This document shows, in pieces, positions 60,201-64,000 of a stretch of DNA of 64,000 nucleotides (its first letter is position 1; each line of letters opens with the position of its first letter). The translations under genes and the position numbers were made by a program. Origin of the DNA: Nocardioides daeguensis (GTDB lineage: Bacteria > Actinomycetota > Actinomycetes > Propionibacteriales > Nocardioidaceae). The stretch covers positions 170,100 through 234,099 of the forward strand of contig NZ_JAHTKU010000001.1 in the NCBI RefSeq assembly GCF_019192965.1. The letters run 5' to 3'. The notes below the pieces were generated by a model. It worked only from the letters and a program-made list of their open reading frames with translations. It ran no database searches and was not told where the DNA came from.

Positions 60201-60840
60201 GGTCGTCGCGGACCCGCTTCTCGATCGAGATGCCGTGGTCCATCAGCTCCAGGAACACGCTGTCCTTGCCGAAGATGTCCTGCAGCTCGGCAGCCTCACG
60301 GACCGCCTCGTCCCACTGGCCCAGGCGCAGCCGGGTCTGGATCGCCCCGCTCGGGCAGCCGGTGGAGACGATGATCCCCTTGCTGTGCTCGGCGAGGATC
60401 TCCTTGTCCATGCGGGGCTTGTAGAAGTACCCCTCGAGGCTGGAGCGCGACGAGAGCCGGAACAGGTTGTGCATGCCCTCGGTGGACTCGGCCCACATCG
60501 TCATGTGGGTGTAGGCGCCGCCACCGGCGACGTCGTTGCCGCCCTCCTCGCTGGCGTCGGCGGCGTTGCTCTGGCCCCAGCGCACGCGGCGGCGCTCGCC
60601 GCGCGGGGTGCCGGGCGTGATGTAGGCCTCGATGCCGATGATCGGCTGGACGCCGTACTTCTTCGCCTTGGAGTAGAAGTCGTAGGCACCGTGCAGGTTG
60701 CCGTGGTCGGTCATCGCGATCGACGACATGCCGAGGTCGTTGACCCGGGTGAACAACCCGTCGAGCAGCGACGCACCGTCGAGCATGGAGTACTCGGTGT
60801 GGACGTGCAGGTGGACGAAGTCCCCGGCGTCAGCAGCCAT
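57262..60840 (-). CDS. dnaE: DNA polymerase III, alpha subunit
   Basis: The 1192-residue replicative polymerase (DnaE1 type) has an N-terminal PHP domain with VHLHVHTEYSMLDGASLLDG and AMTDHGNLHGAYDFY. Catalytic Asp residues lie in RPSMPDFDIDFDDARRGEVI, with GPGRGSGAGSIAAYAL before and YQEQVMAIAQVLAGYSLG after. A helix-hairpin-helix segment, the beta-clamp-binding region and an OB domain (VTVAGLVTSIQRKITKNGDP) follow. I chose ATG 60840, with GAGGAG about 13 bases upstream; an in-frame TTG at 60861 would lie within that site. Confidence 0.97.
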   Translation of the reverse strand: MAADAGDFVHLHVHTEYSMLDGASLLDGLFTRVNDLGMSSIAMTDHGNLHGAYDFYSKAKKYGVQPIIGIEAYITPGTPRGERRRVRWGQSNAADASEEGGNDVAGGGAYTHMTMWAESTEGMHNLFRLSSRSSLEGYFYKPRMDKEILAEHSKGIIVSTGCPSGAIQTRLRLGQWDEAVREAAELQDIFGKDSVFLELMDHGISIEKRVRDDLLRLGKELGIAPIATNDSHYNKPEDADAHDALICVASGKRLSDPNRLKFDGGGYYIKSAAEMRELWADRFGMPEACDNTLAIAERCSVEFKESTGGYMARADIPEGETEESWFRKEVWRGIEARYPGDLLTQAVKDRVEMELAVVSQKGYCGYYLVVADFIQWSKRNGIRVGPGRGSGAGSIAAYALSITDLCPLEHGLFFERFLNPERPSMPDFDIDFDDARRGEVIQYVSEKYGAERVAQIATFGRLKAKAAIKDAARVLDHGFAIGDKITKAMPPDVMGKGVPLKEIFNPEHKRYNDGGEFRALYESDADVRTIYQTAVGLEGQIRNWGVHAAGVIMSSEPLIDIVPIMARPQDGAVITQFDYPMCESLGLVKMDFLGLSNLRILEDALANIKANKDEVVVLEELPFDDRATYELMGRGDTLGVFQLDGGGMRALLRSMLPDKFADITAVSALYRPGPMGADSHNKYAHRKNGRQPIEPIHPALAEALEPVLGETYGLIVYQEQVMAIAQVLAGYSLGAADNMRRVMGKKKKAELDAQFEGFEAGMLERGYPKDAVKTLWEILVPFADYAFNKSHSAAYGVITYWTAYLKANYPTEYMAALLTSVKDDKDKMAIYLNECRRMKIQVLPPDVNESAHDFTAVGRDIRFGLTAIRNVGSNVVDGIVEARAEKGRFVDFNDFLSKVPVAVCNKRVIDSLIKAGAFDDMKHLRRALVAIHETAVDQYVDIKRNEAIGQDSLFAGLGDDDGGGGDGGFGVSVAIPEIDEWDKMTLLGHEREMLGLYVSDHPLLGLEHVLSTGTDCTIGQLVTDESRPHNSTVTVAGLVTSIQRKITKNGDPWATVTLEDLEGAIEVLLFPSSYRLAAPYLTEDAIIRVRGQLDTERDTSQLRGQEVTVPDLDKGSDGPVVISLPATRCTGPVVAQLREVLTSHAGLTEVRLLLLSRDSTKVMRLGDNLRVTPSSALFADLKHLLGPGCLAG

Positions 60841-60918
60841 CGGTGGTTCGGCTCTCCTCAAGGGTCAAGGGCGGTCGCTCGGGGAAGAGGACCAGCCTAC
60901 GTGACGATCGTGGCGACG

Positions 60919-61404
60919 CTAGGCCGACCCTCCGACAGATCCGGGCGCCCACTCCATCCTCAGGTCGGGCGCCCGCTCCTCGTTCTCCGAGCCGTCGGTG
61001 TGCTCCCGCTCGACCAGGCCGCGGGCGGCGTAGAACGCCCGCGCGGGGGCGTTCTGCTCGAAGACCCACAGGCTGAAGCCGTCGGGGTGACGGACCTTCA
61101 CCAGGTCCAGCAGCGCACCGCCGACGCCCGTGCCCTGGTGGGCCGGGTCGACGTACAGGTCGTCGAGCCAGGTGCGGGTGAACCTCGCGTAGCCCACGAC
61201 TCCCCCGCCGCTCTCGGCCACCCAGCACTCGGAGTCGCCGAGCCGCGCGGCGAGGTGGGCGCGGACCTCGTGGGGCGGATGGATCCCCGGTGGCATCGGT
61301 GAGGCCGCGCGGGCGGCCAGCTGGACCGCGGCGATCGCCGGGACGTCGTCAGCCCTCGCCGGGCGCAGCAGCAGGCCCGCGGATCCCCCCGGGTCAGTGG
61401 GCAT
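60919..61404 (-). CDS. GNAT-family N-acetyltransferase
   Basis: The 161-residue product opens [20 protein letters not shown] and has the acetyl-CoA-binding core [20 protein letters not shown] (Q/RxxGxG/A), then [20 protein letters not shown] typical of GNAT enzymes that act on small amines or protein N-termini. The ATG overlaps the end of the pseudouridine synthase gene by 11 bases. The substrate is unknown. Confidence 0.85.
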   Translation of the reverse strand: MPTDPGGSAGLLLRPARADDVPAIAAVQLAARAASPMPPGIHPPHEVRAHLAARLGDSECWVAESGGGVVGYARFTRTWLDDLYVDPAHQGTGVGGALLDLVKVRHPDGFSLWVFEQNAPARAFYAARGLVEREHTDGSENEERAPDLRMEWAPGSVGGSA

Positions 61405-62332
61405 CGCGGACGACCTCGAGCGCGTGCGCGAGGTCGTCGGGGTACGTCGACTCGTACTCGACGTACGCGTTGGTCTCCGGGTGCTCGAAACCCAGCTTGA
61501 CCGCGTGCAGCCACTGCCGCTCCAGCCCGACCCGGCGGGCCAGCACCGGGTCGGCACCGTAGGTGATGTCACCGACGCAGGGGTGCTTGAGCGCGCTCAT
61601 GTGCACCCGGATCTGGTGGGTGCGGCCGGTCTCGAGGTGGATCTCGAGCAGGCTGGCGAAGCGGTGCGCCTCGAGCGTGCGGTAGTGGGTGACGCTGTGG
61701 CGCCCGTCCTCCATCACCGCGAACTTGTAGTCGAACCTGGGATGGCGGCCGATCGGGGCGTCGACGGTGCCCTCGAGCGGGTCGGGATGGCCCTGGACCA
61801 GCGCGTGGTAGGTCTTGTCGACGGTACGACGGCGGAAGGCGTTCTTGAGCACCGAGTAGGCGTGCTCGGACTTGGCGATCACCATCACGCCCGAGGTGCC
61901 GACGTCGAGGCGCTGGACGATGCCCTCGCGCTCCTTGGCTCCGGACGTGGAGATCCGGAAGCCCGCGCCGGCGAGGTGGCCGACGACGGTCGGGCCGCGC
62001 CACCCCGGCGAGGGGTGCACCGCGACGCCCACCGGCTTGTCGATCACGACGATCGCGTCGTCGTCGTGGATGATCTTGATCCCCTCGACCAGCTCGGGGA
62101 CCACCTCGAGGTGGTCGACCTCGGCCGGGATGGACACGTCGAGGACGGAGCCGCCGAGGACCCGCTCGCTCTTGCCGCCGACCGGCGCGCCGTCGAGGAC
62201 CACGCGGTCCTGCGCGATCAGCTCGGCCGCACGGGTGCGGGAGACCCCGAAGAGCTGGGCCATCGCGACGTCGACGCGCTCGCCGTCGAGGCTGTCGGGA
62301 ATCGGCAGGCTGCGGTGGTCGACCGTGGTCAT
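61394..62332 (-). CDS. RluA-family 23S rRNA pseudouridine synthase (RluD-type)
   Basis: The 312-residue product has an N-terminal S4 RNA-binding domain ([20 protein letters not shown] then [15 protein letters not shown]) and an RluA catalytic domain. The catalytic Asp is in [40 protein letters not shown] and [20 protein letters not shown] are family signatures. It probably modifies helix 69 of 23S rRNA, as RluD does. The ATG overlaps the lspA stop by 4 bases. Confidence 0.93.
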   Translation of the reverse strand: MTTVDHRSLPIPDSLDGERVDVAMAQLFGVSRTRAAELIAQDRVVLDGAPVGGKSERVLGGSVLDVSIPAEVDHLEVVPELVEGIKIIHDDDAIVVIDKPVGVAVHPSPGWRGPTVVGHLAGAGFRISTSGAKEREGIVQRLDVGTSGVMVIAKSEHAYSVLKNAFRRRTVDKTYHALVQGHPDPLEGTVDAPIGRHPRFDYKFAVMEDGRHSVTHYRTLEAHRFASLLEIHLETGRTHQIRVHMSALKHPCVGDITYGADPVLARRVGLERQWLHAVKLGFEHPETNAYVEYESTYPDDLAHALEVVRDAH

Positions 62333-62904
62333 GCGCTCTCCTCGGCAGTGGTGGCGCGGCTACCGTCGAGGTTCACACCCCGCAGGACCTGGAGCAGGAT
62401 CAGGCCGACGCCGACGTTGATGCAGATGTCGGCCACGTTGAAGACCGGCCAGTTCGGCAGCATCAGGAAGTCGACGACGTGCCCCTTGAACGGACCAGGC
62501 TCGCGGAGCATCCGGTCGACCAGGTTGCCGTCGATTCCGGCCAGCAGCAGGCCGAGCCCGATCGCCCAGACCTTGCTGCCCACCCGGCGGCTGGTCCACA
62601 GCACGACCAGGGTCGCGACGCAGGCCAGGCAGGTGATGGCGACCGTGAACCGGGTGCCGAGGCTGAACGCCGCGCCCGGGTTGTAGGTCAGGTGCAGCTG
62701 CAGCAGCTCCCCGACGACCTCACGGTCGGGCTCCCCCGCGAGATGGCGCACGGCCAGGACCTTCGCGACCTGGTCGATCGCGATCATCACGGCTGCGACC
62801 GCAGCGAAGAGCATCCAACTGCGCGGGTGGGCGAGGAAGCCCTCGCCGGTCCGGCCGGATCCGTCGTCGCGGTGGTCTACCGACGTTCCTCGCGCTGCTT
62901 GCAT
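62329..62904 (-). CDS. lspA: Signal peptidase II (lipoprotein signal peptidase)
   Basis: The 191-residue membrane aspartic protease cleaves prolipoproteins after Lgt has acted. Four helices are present. [16 protein letters not shown] is the conserved first motif, and the catalytic Asp residues lie in [11 protein letters not shown] and [13 protein letters not shown]. The N-terminal 30 residues are polar. ATG 62904 lies 28 bases inside the end of the DksA-like gene, so the two are coupled. Confidence 0.95.
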   Translation of the reverse strand: MQAARGTSVDHRDDGSGRTGEGFLAHPRSWMLFAAVAAVMIAIDQVAKVLAVRHLAGEPDREVVGELLQLHLTYNPGAAFSLGTRFTVAITCLACVATLVVLWTSRRVGSKVWAIGLGLLLAGIDGNLVDRMLREPGPFKGHVVDFLMLPNWPVFNVADICINVGVGLILLQVLRGVNLDGSRATTAEESA

Positions 62905-63815
62905 GTCATGCACAGTGTGGCACGCGGGAAGGCCATCAACCGCATCTTGCCGATCGGGTTGCCACACGACTCGCACACGCCGTACGTGCCGTCGTCGATG
63001 CGTGCCAGGGCCCGGTCGATCTGGGCCACCTTCTCCCGCTCGTGGTTGAGGACGGTGAGCTCGTGGTCACGCTCGAAGCTGGTCGCACCGAGGTCGGCCT
63101 GGTCCTGGCCAGCGCCGTCACCGGAGTCACGCAGCAGGCCGCTGAGGTCGGCCTCCTGCTCCTCGAGGATCCGGGCGCTCGCCTCGCGCTGCTCGTGGAG
63201 CTCGGCCAGCACCTCGGCGAGCTCGGCGGCCGACCAGGCCTCCTCGTGGTCGAGGACCACCAGGGACGCGGGTGCGGTCGTGCGCGTGGGCGCCTTCGGG
63301 GCAGGAGCAGCGGCCTTCGCGGGGGCGGCCTTCTTCGCCGGCACGGCCTTCTTCGCCGGAGCAGTCCTCTTGGCGGGGGTTGCCTTCTTCGCGGCGGCGG
63401 GAGCGGCCTTCTTGGCCGGGGCCGTCTTCTTCGCCGGAGCGGCCTTCTTCGCCGGGGCCGCCTTCTTCGCGGCGGCGGGAGCGGCCTTCTTCGCCGGAGT
63501 CGCCTTCTTGGCCGGAGCCGCCTTCTTCGCCGGAGCCGCCTTCTTCGCGGCGGCGGGAGCGGCCTTCTTCACCGGGGCGGCCTTCTTCGCCGGAGCCGCC
63601 TTCTTCGCCGGAGCCGCCTTCTTGGCCGGGGCCGCCTTCTTCGCGGCGGCGGGAGCGGCCTTCTTGGCCGGAGTCGCCTTCTTCGCGGGTGTCGCCGGCT
63701 TCGCGGCGGACTTCGCCGGGGCTGCGGCGCTGGCCGTCGCCTTGCGCGGACGGATGATCTTCCGGGCGGCGGAAGCGGCCTGACCGGCCAACGACTTCTT
63801 CGTGCTGCGGGCCAT
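62877..63815 (-). CDS. DksA/TraR-type zinc-finger protein with long Lys/Ala/Pro-rich tail
   Basis: The 312-residue product has two parts. Residues about 15-200 are a low-complexity tail built of KKAAPAKK-like units, similar to bacterial histone-H1-like and HU C-terminal tails that bind DNA by charge. Residues about 205-312 are a DksA/TraR domain with a coiled region (EEAWSAAELAEVLAELHEQR) and a C4 zinc finger (CESCGNPI and LCMTCK). It may bring an RNA-polymerase-binding factor to DNA; I infer this from the two halves. GAGGAG lies seven bases before the ATG. The gene is followed by lspA. Confidence 0.85.
   Translation of the reverse strand: MARSTKKSLAGQAASAARKIIRPRKATASAAAPAKSAAKPATPAKKATPAKKAAPAAAKKAAPAKKAAPAKKAAPAKKAAPVKKAAPAAAKKAAPAKKAAPAKKATPAKKAAPAAAKKAAPAKKAAPAKKTAPAKKAAPAAAKKATPAKRTAPAKKAVPAKKAAPAKAAAPAPKAPTRTTAPASLVVLDHEEAWSAAELAEVLAELHEQREASARILEEQEADLSGLLRDSGDGAGQDQADLGATSFERDHELTVLNHEREKVAQIDRALARIDDGTYGVCESCGNPIGKMRLMAFPRATLCMTCKQREERR
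63290..63700 (-). repeat. Low-complexity repeat encoding the KAAPAKK tail
   Basis: Short, imperfect units of about 15-18 bases (GCGGCCTTCTTCGCCGGA type on the plus strand) recur some 20 times. They encode Lys-Lys-Ala-Ala/Thr-Pro-Ala units. Such arrays change length by slippage and are hard to assemble. Confidence 0.8.
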
Positions 63816-64000
63816 TGAAGGACTCCTCGGAAGGCGGCGACCCACGCGCCAGCGAGCGGTGGGCGTGCTGCGGAGGGTAGCGGGTACGGCGAGGCCGTCC
63901 AAGGAGGCGCGCAGGGAGCGAGATCGGCCGGAGACGACGAACCGGTGGGCCCCCCCGGGCGGCCGCCCCCGGAGGGGCAGGTGTCGAGCACGGCGAGCCC
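63816..64000. other. Upstream region of the DksA-like gene, no gene seen
   Basis: 185 bases. A leftward -10-like TACCCT (complement of 63874-63879) could give a leader of about 50 bases. A very GC-rich inverted-repeat stretch at about 63945-63980 may be the terminator of a gene beyond the edge. Open frames here look like chance in GC-rich DNA. Confidence 0.35.

Noticed and set aside
57292..61302. 1336-codon rightward frame antisense to dnaE
   Set aside because: Shadow of dnaE; composition is unnatural and no start context fits.
63290..63700. CRISPR-like or intergenic tandem repeat
   Set aside because: The units are too short and irregular, have no spacers, and encode the in-frame KAAPAKK tail.

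Overview
The window is high-GC actinobacterial chromosome. GTG starts are frequent, many genes overlap by ATGA or GTGA, and several appear to be translated from leaderless transcripts. The gene families (PriA-type HisA, actinobacterial tryptophan-operon membrane proteins, PdtaR, DUF6801, PorA/DUF3068, AftD) and the gene order fit a Nocardioides-like member of the Propionibacteriales. That assignment is inferred from gene content, because no rRNA marker is present. As I recall the Mycobacterium tuberculosis map, the backbone order lspA, rluD-type synthase, dnaE, hisDCBHAF, hisI, trpCBA, lgt, pyk, pdtaR, polA, rpsA is shared, read here from right to left. Relative to that order some genes are missing and others are inserted.

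Layout. 1-428: start of rpsA. 578-5946: methyltransferase; large secreted calcium-binding-type protein with Ig-like and thrombospondin-type-3 repeats; second methyltransferase overlapping a condensation-domain-like protein. 5950-18002: cell-envelope glycan locus (PorA/DUF3068 protein, GT4, GT2, 43-aa DUF2613-like peptide, two large polytopic proteins, AftD-type arabinofuranosyltransferase, flippase). 18010-21748: polA, hotdog thioesterase, GNAT. 21967-24369: polar amino-acid ABC importer. 24441-29259: branched-chain amino-acid importer (livFGMH and binding lipoprotein). 29443-30060: pdtaR. 30130-30215: tRNA-Leu(CAA) followed by a decayed gene. 30499-38081: pyk, gltD, gltB. 38221-42596: lgt, SCO protein, trpA, trpB, trpC. 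42783-44897: DUF4190, DUF2752 and two Trp-operon-associated membrane proteins, then hisI. 44897-48468: heterodimeric ABC exporter. 48683-50758: small lipoprotein, conserved hypothetical, hisF, hisA/priA. 50923-51810: secreted DUF6801/Ig protein. 51859-55542: hisH, hisB, hisC, hisD. 55601-56754: LON-domain protein and YbaK. 56696-62904: membrane protein, dnaE, GNAT, pseudouridine synthase, lspA. 62877-63815: DksA/TraR zinc-finger protein with a histone-H1-like tail. 63816-64000: no convincing gene.

How the genes work together. The his and trp genes share intermediates, and the HisA is probably PriA serving both pathways, since no trpF is visible. GltBD makes glutamate, the amino donor for HisC, and two ABC systems import amino acids. 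Lgt and LspA mature the many lipoproteins encoded here. The 578-18002 block lies between rpsA and polA, which I recall as neighbours in M. tuberculosis. It looks like a module for making, modifying and exporting a surface glycan, and its content resembles the mycobacterial Rv0224c-Rv0236c region. It is the most interesting part of the window.
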